This document shows positions 1 through 5,606 of a stretch of DNA of 5,606 nucleotides, one piece after another. The position numbers and the translations under genes are program-made. The stretch is from STF1-138 sp035356975. Lineage in GTDB: Bacteria; Patescibacteriota; Patescibacteriia; UBA1558; S5-K13. The DNA lies in assembly GCA_035356975.1 (NCBI GenBank), contig DAORGW010000043.1, positions 1-5,606 on the forward strand. Reading direction: 5' to 3'. The notes beneath the pieces were generated by a model. The model did no database searches. It saw only the letters and a list, made by a program, of their open reading frames with translations, and had not been told where the DNA came from. Positions within the stretch are counted from its first letter, which is position 1. Each line of letters starts with the position of its first letter.

Positions 1-2
1 CA

Positions 3-317
3 TTGGCAAAATGTAAATATGAAGACAGTGATTTGTTTAATTCACCATCAAAGACTCCTTATCAAGAATATGTCTTTATGAAAGATGAAAAAATGCTTGA
101 TGCTTTAGAAATTGATTATGAAAAAGAAAAAGTCAAAGTTGATTTAGCAAAACCCTATCCAAACATAGACATTGCCGAAACATTGTCTAATCTTACCGGC
201 AAATGGATTAAGAAAATCAGTGATGATGAAGTAGAGTTTGAAGACGGAACAAAAATTAATACAAAAGATTTAGATTATAAACTCATTAAGCCCTTAATTT
301 GGTGGGAAGTCTCATAA
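3..317 (+). CDS. mod: Type III restriction-modification DNA methyltransferase (Mod), C-terminal fragment
   Basis: This is the 3' end of a gene cut by the left edge. The frame is open to base 1, and the TTG at 3 is only the first complete codon, not a believable start. The visible part has no catalytic motif (no FxGxG or NPPY/DPPY), so the assignment rests on two things. The first is the C-terminal tail: TPYQEYVFMKDEKML, then YPNIDIAETLSNLTGKWIKKI, a short acidic strand pair and the ending LIKPLIWW, which I associate with adenine-specific Mod methyltransferases of candidate-phyla bacteria. The second is the res gene downstream. Mod would methylate adenine in the recognition site and supply target recognition for the Mod/Res complex. 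The tail ends in EVS-stop, whereas a partial copy of the same 3' end at 1436-1477 ends in K-stop, so the last codons may have been replaced when fic arrived. The stop is followed by 64 nt before fic. Family assignment is fairly confident; the exact Mod subtype is not visible. Confidence 0.72.
   Translation: MAKCKYEDSDLFNSPSKTPYQEYVFMKDEKMLDALEIDYEKEKVKVDLAKPYPNIDIAETLSNLTGKWIKKISDDEVEFEDGTKINTKDLDYKLIKPLIWWEVS
282..305 (+). repeat. Direct repeat, copy A (functional mod 3' end)
   Basis: These 24 bases encode LIKPLIWW, the end of mod. They match 1448-1471 at 22 of 24 positions. Both differences (290 G/A and 296 A/G) are third-codon-position changes that keep Lys and Leu. A weaker match extends upstream to 270 (30 of 36 over 270-305). 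The two copies bracket the fic gene. Confidence 0.85.
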
Positions 318-341
318 AAATGTTGCATTAGTGTAACATTT
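318..341 (+). promoter_or_regulatory. Imperfect palindrome, candidate operator upstream of fic
   Basis: The arms AAATGTTGCA (318-327) and TGTAACATTT (332-341) are inverted repeats matching at 9 of 10 positions around a 4-base centre. The right half-site TGTAACA recurs as direct copies at 351-357 and 372-378. This is the usual shape of a binding site for a dimeric DNA-binding regulator. The Fic protein encoded just downstream ends in a winged-helix domain and is the obvious candidate binder, which is inference. Confidence 0.5.
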
Positions 342-351
342 ATATTAAAAT
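323..351 (+). promoter_or_regulatory. Possible sigma70-type promoter for fic
   Basis: TTGCAT (323-328) and TAAAAT (346-351) are separated by exactly 17 bases. The -10 box is one base off consensus and the -35 box keeps only TTG. Transcription would begin near 358, giving a leader of roughly 24 nt. TGTAACA half-sites sit in the spacer, immediately after the -10 box and at the start codon, so a bound repressor would block polymerase. AT-rich DNA yields such boxes by chance, hence modest confidence. Confidence 0.35.
328..343 (+). repeat. 16-bp direct repeat, copy 1, in the fic leader
   Basis: TTAGTGTAACATTTAT is repeated exactly at 368-383, a 40-base period. It contains the TGTAACATTT half-site that also forms the right arm of the palindrome at 318-341. 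Confidence 0.8.
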
Positions 352-367
352 GTAACAGAAAATTGAT

Positions 368-383
368 TTAGTGTAACATTTAT
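368..383 (+). repeat. 16-bp direct repeat, copy 2, running into the fic start codon
   Basis: This is an exact copy of 328-343. Its last two bases are the A and T of the fic ATG (382-384), so it occupies the place where a ribosome binding site would be and leaves no purine-rich Shine-Dalgarno sequence. A protein bound here, or translation from a very short leader, would directly affect fic initiation. Confidence 0.8.
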
Positions 384-1455
384 GGTTAAAACTGCAAGGC
401 CTCAAAAACTTCCAATTAAACTTGATCTTGGTAAATTTGCCGAGGAATTGGCTAATGCCTCTTTTGAATTGGGAAAATTGGACGGATTACAAAGAGATCT
501 TCCAAATCCTTCTCTATTAATATCTCCACTCATCACTAAAGAAGCCACCGTGAGTTCAAGAATAGAAGGAACCAGAAGCACTATTTCTGATGTTTTTTTC
601 TATGAAGCGACAAAAGAAGGAAAATACGATGATACAATAGAAGTTTTTAATTATAGGAAAGCAATGATTTTAGCAATAGATGCTTTGAAATATAGAAAGC
701 TTGATATTGCTTTTATCAAAGAACTACACAGTGTTTTATTAGAAGGAGCAAGGGGGGAAAGTTATAAAGGTAAGTTTAGAGAAAATTTAGTTTTTATAGG
801 AAAAAAAGGGGCAACCATAGAAAAGGCCACCTACGTCCCCCCTGAACCGATTTTAATAAGGGATTATATGGAAAATTTAGAAAATTATATTTTGAGAAAC
901 GGCGAAAATCCTTTAGTCAAATCGGCCATTATCCACTATCAATTTGAGGCAATTCATCCTTTTGAAGATGGAAACGGAAGAATTGGCAGACTACTTATTC
1001 CTTTATATTTATACCAAAAGGAATTGCTTTACCAACCCATTTTATTTTTGAGCGGTTATTTTGAAAAACATAGAGATGATTATATTAATTATCTTCATTT
1101 AGTTGATAAAGAGCATAACTACGAAGAGTGGATAAAATTTTTTTTAATTTCTGTTAAAAATCAAGCGAAAGAAACCCAAGAGTTAATTTATCAAATAAGA
1201 AATCTCATTGAAGAAATTAATGGCATAACAGAGTCTATAAAATCCCCATATATTTCTAAAATTGTTGATTTTATATTTTCTAATCCAATTTTCTCCAATA
1301 GCGAATTAAATAAAAACATCAAAGCAAACAAGGTCACATCTTTACGGCTAATAAAAAAACTTGAAGAATATAAAATTTTAGTTCCTTTTGTCCCGCCAAA
1401 AAGAAAAAGAGAAATTTATATATTTGAAAAATTGATTAAATTACTATCTCATTAA
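382..1455 (+). CDS. fic: Fic family protein (class II, Fic_N + Fic + C-terminal winged helix)
   Basis: Predicted cytoplasmic Fic enzyme that transfers AMP (or another NMP) from a nucleotide to a hydroxyl of a target protein. The order is: an N-terminal Fic_N-type region (about 15-105) with GKLDGLQRDLPNPSLL and the inhibitory-helix motif S58-x3-E62-G63, fitting (S/T)xxxE(G/N); the Fic core (about 110-215) with the flap region around FIGKKGATIEKATYVPP (138-154) and the intact catalytic motif HPFEDGNGRIGR at 192-203 (catalytic His192); then a helical stretch and a winged-helix DNA-binding domain at about 288-350. E62 is expected to obstruct ATP, so the enzyme should be autoinhibited and need no separate antitoxin. 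The ATG at 382 fits the usual N-terminus of the family. There is no Shine-Dalgarno sequence, and the leader carries TGTAACA repeats, which suggests autoregulation through the winged helix. The last codons and the TAA stop lie inside a leftover mod 3' end, so the native C-terminus may be altered. The cellular target is unknown. Confidence 0.92.
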   Translation: MVKTARPQKLPIKLDLGKFAEELANASFELGKLDGLQRDLPNPSLLISPLITKEATVSSRIEGTRSTISDVFFYEATKEGKYDDTIEVFNYRKAMILAIDALKYRKLDIAFIKELHSVLLEGARGESYKGKFRENLVFIGKKGATIEKATYVPPEPILIRDYMENLENYILRNGENPLVKSAIIHYQFEAIHPFEDGNGRIGRLLIPLYLYQKELLYQPILFLSGYFEKHRDDYINYLHLVDKEHNYEEWIKFFLISVKNQAKETQELIYQIRNLIEEINGITESIKSPYISKIVDFIFSNPIFSNSELNKNIKANKVTSLRLIKKLEEYKILVPFVPPKRKREIYIFEKLIKLLSH

Positions 1456-1477
1456 ACCCTTGATTTGGTGGAAATAA
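1436..1477 (+). pseudogene. Remnant of a second mod 3' end (encodes LNYYLIKPLIWWK-stop)
   Basis: Read in the frame beginning at 1436, this stretch encodes LNYYLIKPLIWWK followed by TAA (1475-1477). It parallels LDYKLIKPLIWWEVS at the end of the intact mod gene. The frame has a TGA at 1433-1435, where the similarity ends. It overlaps the last six codons and the stop of fic in another frame and finishes 6 nt before the rhuM start. Third-position differences in the conserved core imply divergence under protein-level selection before it became a fragment. It is either the original mod terminus displaced by fic or the relic of a second mod gene. Confidence 0.7.
1448..1471 (+). repeat. Direct repeat, copy B (mod remnant between fic and rhuM)
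   Basis: It matches 282-305 at 22 of 24 positions. The copies are offset by 1166 bp, so recombination between them would delete fic with its leader and leave one mod terminus directly followed by the rhuM/doc gene. The GGTGG within it (1467-1471) lies 12 bases upstream of the rhuM ATG and is the only Shine-Dalgarno-like sequence there, though weak. Confidence 0.85.
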
Positions 1478-1483
1478 AATTCT

Positions 1484-2479
1484 ATGAAAGAGCAAGAAAT
1501 TAAAAAGGGCGAAGTAATTATTTATAAATCTAAAGAAGGACCAAAATTAGAAGTGCGTCTTGAAGAAAACACTGTTTGGCTTACGCAAAATCAAATTGCT
1601 CTTTTATTTAGCACGCAAAGACCGGCAATCACCAAACATTTAAATAATATCTTTAAATCGGGAGAATTAGATAAAAATTCAGTTAGTTCCATTTTGGAAC
1701 ATACTGCTAACGATGGAAAAACTTATAAAACACAGTTTTATAATTTAGATGCAATTATCTCTGTGGGATATCGCGTTAATTCTAATCGTGCTACACAATT
1801 TCGTATCTGGGCAACAAAAACATTAAAAGAGCATTTAGTTAAGGGATACACTTTAAACGAAAAAAGGCTTTTGCAATATCAAAACTCTTTTCAGGATTTA
1901 CAGGAAACAATTACTCTACTACAGGAAAAATCAAAACACGAATTGCTTGTCGGACAGGAACAGGAAATTTTAAGTTTGCTTTCCTCTTACTCGAAAACAC
2001 TTACTTTGCTTGAGCAATATGACAAGGAAAAACTTAAACTTACGAAAAAAGCTAAAGAAAAGTATGTCGTGCAATATGATGAAGCAAGAAAATTGATTGA
2101 TAAAATTAAAAAAGACCTAATCGCAAAAAATGAAGCAAGTAACCTTTTTGGACAAGAAAATGAAGATAGATTTAAGGCTATTATAAAAAATATTTACCAG
2201 ACTTTTGATGGTAAAGAATTATATTCCTCTTTGGAAGAAAAGGCGGCTCATATATTATATTTGGTAATCAAAGATCATCCTTTTGTTGATGGCAATAAAC
2301 GCATAGGTTCTTTTTTATTTATTTATTATCTGAATAAAAACAATTATTTATATAAAGAAAACGGAGAGAAAAAAATTAATGATAATACATTAACTACACT
2401 GGCACTTTTGGTTGCAATAAGTGTTCCTAAAGAAAAAGATAAATTAATAAAAATCGTTACTAATCTATTGGCATTATGA
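1484..2479 (+). CDS. rhuM: Virulence RhuM / Fic-Doc fusion protein
   Basis: A two-domain cytoplasmic protein. Residues about 10-120 form a RhuM domain: a helix-turn-helix-like start (VWLTQNQIALLF from 31, then AITKHLNNIFKSGEL), HTANDGKTYKTQFYNLDAIISVGYR (to about 97) and ATQFRIWATKTLKEHLVKGY from 103. RhuM is named from a Salmonella pathogenicity island and is often found in restriction loci; its biochemical role is not settled, and DNA binding is inferred. Residues about 125-215 are charged, Gln/Lys/Glu-rich and probably coiled coil. The C-terminus (about 225-331) is a Fic/Doc domain with HPFVDGNKRIG at 265-275. Lys replaces the second Gly of the Fic motif, as in the phage P1 toxin Doc, and Ser stands where the final Arg would be, so kinase-type transfer is more likely than AMPylation. 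I see no (S/T)xxxE(G/N) inhibitory motif in it and no phd-like antitoxin gene beside it. The start at 1484 follows the mod remnant by 6 nt; the TGA stop overlaps the res ATG. Confidence 0.9.
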   Translation: MKEQEIKKGEVIIYKSKEGPKLEVRLEENTVWLTQNQIALLFSTQRPAITKHLNNIFKSGELDKNSVSSILEHTANDGKTYKTQFYNLDAIISVGYRVNSNRATQFRIWATKTLKEHLVKGYTLNEKRLLQYQNSFQDLQETITLLQEKSKHELLVGQEQEILSLLSSYSKTLTLLEQYDKEKLKLTKKAKEKYVVQYDEARKLIDKIKKDLIAKNEASNLFGQENEDRFKAIIKNIYQTFDGKELYSSLEEKAAHILYLVIKDHPFVDGNKRIGSFLFIYYLNKNNYLYKENGEKKINDNTLTTLALLVAISVPKEKDKLIKIVTNLLAL

Positions 2480-5418
2480 AATTATATTTGCAAGACATCG
2501 TAAAAAATATTTCTTTTGAAAACTTGCCAATCAAGTGGCAGGGATTTGATTTAAGCCGATTTTCAAAAGACAAAACGCTTTTTGATTTTCAAAAGCAAGG
2601 CCTTCAAAATGCACTCAAGGGTCTATGGCTTTATTTTATAGATAAAAAAGCTAATAAGCAGAGTTTATTCAATCTTTATCAAGATAATAATTTTACGGAA
2701 AATTTTGATTACGACTTGAAAAAGAAAGAAGGCAAAAAAACGGCAAAATATCTCCTAGAATATGATAAAGATTATCCCGCTATAGACTCAAAAATTTCTT
2801 TTGCTTATTTCATCAACCGAATGAGTTTTTGGATGGCGACTGGCTCAGGCAAAACATTGATTATTGTTAAAATGATTGAGCTTTTAGGTAAACTCATTGC
2901 CAAAGGAGAGTTACCGACTCGGGATATTTTATTTCTAGCTCACCGTGATGATCTTTTGGACCAATTTAAAGCTCATGTTGAGGAGTTTAACAGCTTTAAC
3001 TTTGACACAAGAATCAATCTCAAAAATTTGAGAGATTATGAAAGCGTCAAGCGCGAAAATACCCTACCATTTTCCAAAAACGAAATTACTGTTTTTTATT
3101 ACCGTTCAGATTTAATTTCCGACGAGCAAAAAGAAAAATTCATTAATTTCAAAAATTACGACAATAATGGACAATGGTATATTCTTTTAGATGAAGCCCA
3201 CAAGGGTGATAAAGAAGACAGCAAACGGCAGATTTTATACTCTATACTTTCAAGAAATGGTTTTTTATTTAATTTTTCCGCGACTTTTACTGATCCGAGA
3301 GACTTTGCGACCTGTGCTTTTAACTTCAATCTTTCAAACTTCGTTGAAGAAGGGTATGGCAAGCATATTTATGTTTCGGATCAAGAAGCACTAGCGTTTA
3401 AAGATAAAACAGATTTTGCGCCTCAGGAAAAACAGAAAATTGTTCTAAAAACACTTTTACTTTTAACTTATATCAATAAACATTTTGAAAAAATAAAGCA
3501 GATTGATAGTACACTTTATCATCGCCCGCTTCTTTTAACCTTAGTGAACTCTGTTAATCCAGAAGATTCTGATTTAGAGTTGTTTTTCAGAGAGTTAGAA
3601 AAAATCGCGAAAAATGAAGTTAAAGCCGATTTACTCAAAAAAGCAAAAGATGAACTTATCCAAGAGTTTAGTAATAATGCTAGATTTATATTTGAAGAGT
3701 TGGAATGCGTTATCAACGCTGATTTAATTTCAGAATTAGATTATAAGGATATTTTGAAATATGTTTTGAACGCAAACACGCCGGGCAAGATTGAAGTTTT
3801 GAAAATTCCTGGTAATAGGCAAGAATTGATTTTTCGATTAATGACAGCTGATAAACCGTTTGCTTTAATCAAGATCGGCGATATCTCCGGTTGGCTAAAA
3901 GATAAACTTGATAACTATGAGATAAATGAAAGTTTTGAAAATGAAAGTTATTTCCGACGAATTAATTATGATGATTCTGACATAAATATTTTAATGGGTT
4001 CCCGCTCTTTCTATGAGGGCTGGGATTCTAACAGGCCAAACCTGCTTTTGTTCATAAATATCGGGGTTGGAAGCGACGCTAAAAAATTTGTCCTGCAATC
4101 AGTAGGCCGGGGTGTAAGAATCGAACCGCTAAAAAACCAAAGAAAACGTCTCCAAAATTTGTTTAATGTTGAAGCTGTACAAGAGCAATTATTTGAGAAA
4201 GTAAAAAATCTGATTTTGCCGATTGAAAGCTTATTTGTTTTTGGCACTAACGCCGAAAACCTGAAGGAAATAATTGCCACACTAAAAGCAGAGAAGCAAG
4301 ATAAAAATTTGGGTGAAGCATTTATTTTAAATCCAGAAGCACAAAAGCACACTCTTTTAGTGCCGGTGTATAAAACCGCTGAGAGAATTTTTGCTGAGGA
4401 AAAAGACCCACAAAAATATCCTATCAGCCGTGAAGATTTTAACATAACTTCGCAATTCTACAAATTTTTAGACGATAAAATCGCTTTAGCTAAATATGAT
4501 TGCGAAGTTAATGTCTTAAAAAAGACAAGTGAAAGTTTTGCTGAATCAAATAAAGATAGATATTATACTTTGGACAAGGACGAGCCATCACTTCTTGAAC
4601 CGGAGTTAATTCTTAGCCGGATTTTTGACTATTTTGGAATTAAAAGCAGAGAATTTGAAAAATTTAAGGAGTTGGAAGACGAAATTGTGCATTTCAAAAA
4701 AGTTAGGTTTAGCGATGGTGAGAAATACGAAGAAATTAGACGGAAGATAGAAGAAGCCAAACACTATCCCGAAAGGCAAAAAGAGTTAAATAAGCAGTAC
4801 GGCAAAATTCCCAGAAAAGAATATGAAAAACAAAGGACTCTGTTTGAAGAGGCGGAGAATTTTGAAATAAAAAATCAAAAAATCAAAATCAAGTATTTAG
4901 CTAATCATTATTATCTTCCGGTAATAGTTTCGGACACAGAAAAAATTGACTACCTGAATCATATTATCAATGTTGACAGCGAGGTAAAATTTATTGAGCA
5001 ACTGGAAGAATACCTTACTAAACCGGACAATGTGTTTAGGCAATTTGACTGGTGGATGTTTTCAAAACTTGACCAAACTCTAGACGAGGTTTTAATTCCT
5101 TATTACAATCCAAAGGAAAATAATATTGCCAATTTCAAACCCGACTTCATTTTTTGGATGCAAAAAAACCAACAATATTTAATTTTATTCGTTGATCCCA
5201 AAGGGACAGAACACGCAGACGGATATAGAAAAATTGACGGTTATTCAAAGATATTTGAAATTGGCGAACAAAAAGAAAGCAAAAAATTTTCATATAATGG
5301 ATTGACCATAAATACAAAACTTTTATTGAAGCCACGACGAGGGATTGCTGAAGTTTTGGAAAATTACAGAAAATACTGGTTTGACAATTTTGCTGATTTT
5401 GCGGACAAAATCAGTTAA
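2476..5418 (+). CDS. res: Type III restriction enzyme, Res subunit (SF2 helicase + PD-(D/E)XK nuclease)
   Basis: The ATP-dependent restriction subunit that acts with Mod: the ATPase drives communication along DNA between recognition sites and the nuclease cuts. At 980 aa it is close to the length of EcoP15I-type Res proteins. Visible motifs in order: a Q-like motif FDFQ (36-39); Walker A ATGSGKT (121-127, Lys126); motif Ia LAHRDDL (154-160); DEAH (239-242); SAT (268-270); motif V region GSRSFYEGWD (508-517); motif VI QSVGRGVR (541-548). A helical insertion of about 90 residues (roughly 350-440) lies between the two RecA-like lobes. The C-terminal nuclease shows PDF (Asp890) and, 17 residues later, D907-P-K909-G, giving PD-x16-DxK with Asp in the Glu position, which the PD-(D/E)XK fold permits. 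All key residues are present, so the protein should be active. The ATG overlaps the preceding stop (ATGA) with no Shine-Dalgarno sequence, pointing to translational coupling with rhuM/doc. Confidence 0.93.
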   Translation: MKLYLQDIVKNISFENLPIKWQGFDLSRFSKDKTLFDFQKQGLQNALKGLWLYFIDKKANKQSLFNLYQDNNFTENFDYDLKKKEGKKTAKYLLEYDKDYPAIDSKISFAYFINRMSFWMATGSGKTLIIVKMIELLGKLIAKGELPTRDILFLAHRDDLLDQFKAHVEEFNSFNFDTRINLKNLRDYESVKRENTLPFSKNEITVFYYRSDLISDEQKEKFINFKNYDNNGQWYILLDEAHKGDKEDSKRQILYSILSRNGFLFNFSATFTDPRDFATCAFNFNLSNFVEEGYGKHIYVSDQEALAFKDKTDFAPQEKQKIVLKTLLLLTYINKHFEKIKQIDSTLYHRPLLLTLVNSVNPEDSDLELFFRELEKIAKNEVKADLLKKAKDELIQEFSNNARFIFEELECVINADLISELDYKDILKYVLNANTPGKIEVLKIPGNRQELIFRLMTADKPFALIKIGDISGWLKDKLDNYEINESFENESYFRRINYDDSDINILMGSRSFYEGWDSNRPNLLLFINIGVGSDAKKFVLQSVGRGVRIEPLKNQRKRLQNLFNVEAVQEQLFEKVKNLILPIESLFVFGTNAENLKEIIATLKAEKQDKNLGEAFILNPEAQKHTLLVPVYKTAERIFAEEKDPQKYPISREDFNITSQFYKFLDDKIALAKYDCEVNVLKKTSESFAESNKDRYYTLDKDEPSLLEPELILSRIFDYFGIKSREFEKFKELEDEIVHFKKVRFSDGEKYEEIRRKIEEAKHYPERQKELNKQYGKIPRKEYEKQRTLFEEAENFEIKNQKIKIKYLANHYYLPVIVSDTEKIDYLNHIINVDSEVKFIEQLEEYLTKPDNVFRQFDWWMFSKLDQTLDEVLIPYYNPKENNIANFKPDFIFWMQKNQQYLILFVDPKGTEHADGYRKIDGYSKIFEIGEQKESKKFSYNGLTINTKLLLKPRRGIAEVLENYRKYWFDNFADFADKIS

Positions 5419-5442
5419 TTTACAAACGGCGGTAAAAAACAA

Positions 5443-5473
5443 GGACGGATTTCTGTCCATTAAGGCAGAAATT
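5443..5473 (+). other. Two mutually exclusive hairpins downstream of res
   Basis: GGACGG (5443-5448) can pair with CTGTCC (5453-5458) around an ATTT loop, with one G-T wobble. The longer alternative pairs 5448-5457 with 5464-5473 around a 6-base loop and has wobbles at its outer pair and at 5456-5465. The two share bases 5448-5457, so only one can form. No T-run follows either, so they are not classical terminators; mRNA 3'-end protection or a weak attenuator is possible. This could be chance structure. Confidence 0.35.
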
Positions 5474-5558
5474 GTTGTTCAAAAAAGGTTCGCGCTTTGT
5501 TCAGTAATTGCGACCAATTTTAAAGACTACAAAATAAATCTTAATAAATTGACAACAA

Positions 5559-5589
5559 GGTTAGGAGCTTTGACTAACCGCTTTTTTTT
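5559..5589 (+). terminator. Rho-independent terminator of the mod-fic-rhuM-res operon
   Basis: GGTTAG (5559-5564) pairs perfectly with CTAACC (5574-5579) around a 9-base loop, followed by GC and then eight T (5582-5589). The stem is short but the T-run is strong. It lies about 140 nt after the res stop and is the first such structure downstream of the operon. No T-run occurs on the opposite strand, so it should act only on plus-strand transcripts. Confidence 0.6.
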
Positions 5590-5598
5590 AGTTATAAT
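5570..5598 (+). promoter_or_regulatory. Strong sigma70-type promoter for a gene beyond the right edge
   Basis: TTGACT (5570-5575, one base off consensus) and TATAAT (5593-5598, perfect) are spaced by exactly 17 bases. Transcription would begin near 5605, just inside the window. The -35 box overlaps the descending arm of the terminator stem and the T8 run lies in the spacer, so termination of one unit and initiation of the next share the same bases. The driven gene is not visible. Confidence 0.6.
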
Positions 5599-5606
5599 AA
5601 TCATTT

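Noticed and set aside
3..317. The first open frame as a complete 104-aa gene starting at TTG
   Set aside because: The frame is open to the window edge and the translation reads as a methyltransferase C-terminus, so it is a truncated gene rather than a small one.
318..383. Repeats before fic considered as a CRISPR array
   Set aside because: There are only two exact 16-bp copies 24 bases apart plus partial half-sites; the units are too short and no spacers or cas genes are present, so operator sites fit better.
282..1471. Flanking repeats considered as a target-site duplication of an insertion sequence
   Set aside because: The repeats differ by synonymous codon changes, encode a conserved protein end, and enclose no transposase or terminal inverted repeats, so independent mod-derived sequence is more likely than a fresh duplication.
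3156..3716. Short open frames on both strands inside res (3156-3362 minus, 3191-3394 plus, 3519-3716 minus)
   Set aside because: All are contained in the helicase domain coding region, have no plausible start context or recognisable domain, and are shadows of the real frame.
4011..4445. 144-codon open frame on the minus strand inside res
   Set aside because: It lies opposite the motif V/VI region of a clearly conserved Res protein, and its translation is a Ser/Phe/Cys-rich low-complexity shadow with no family resemblance.
5147..5335. 62-codon minus-strand open frame opposite the Res nuclease domain
   Set aside because: It overlaps the PD...DPK catalytic region of res and has no recognisable protein features.
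5528..5605. About 25-codon minus-strand frame starting MIIITKKKRL in the tail
   Set aside because: It is very short, has no ribosome binding site, and its opening codons come from the terminator T-run and the TATAAT box read backwards.

Overview
The window holds the distal part of a type III restriction-modification operon on the plus strand of an AT-rich genome. The organism is probably a bacterium of candidate-phyla (Patescibacteria-like) type. This rests on the AT-rich codon use, the compact layout, a sigma70-like TTGACT-N17-TATAAT box at the right edge and my recollection of similar Mod C-termini in such genomes; no taxonomic marker gene is present. The genes read normally with TAA and TGA as stops.

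Layout: (1) the last ~104 codons of a Mod-type DNA methyltransferase, cut by the left edge and ending ...LIKPLIWWEVS; (2) a 64-nt gap full of TGTAACA half-sites, a candidate operator/promoter; (3) a complete class II Fic enzyme of 357 aa with an N-terminal inhibitory motif and a C-terminal winged helix; (4) a second, degenerate copy of the mod 3' end overlapping the fic stop codon; (5) a 331-aa RhuM-Fic/Doc fusion; (6) a 980-aa type III Res subunit (SF2 helicase plus PD-(D/E)XK nuclease) whose start overlaps the rhuM stop in ATGA; (7) a 188-nt tail with alternative hairpins, a hairpin-plus-T8 terminator and an overlapping promoter for a gene beyond the window.

Mod and Res are the modification and cleavage subunits of one system. 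Between them lie two different Fic-fold enzymes: one with the canonical HPFxDGNGRxxR (AMP-transferase type) motif, one with a Doc-like HPFxDGNKR motif. The most informative observation is that fic is flanked by two copies of the mod 3' end that differ by synonymous changes in their core. Collapsing the repeats would remove 1166 bp and leave a clean mod(...LIKPLIWWK-stop)-rhuM/doc-res operon. Fic therefore looks like a later-acquired cassette with its own operator, lodged in the end of mod, whereas RhuM-Doc is built into the operon by translational coupling to res. A role as a back-up toxic or abortive layer of the restriction system is my inference.
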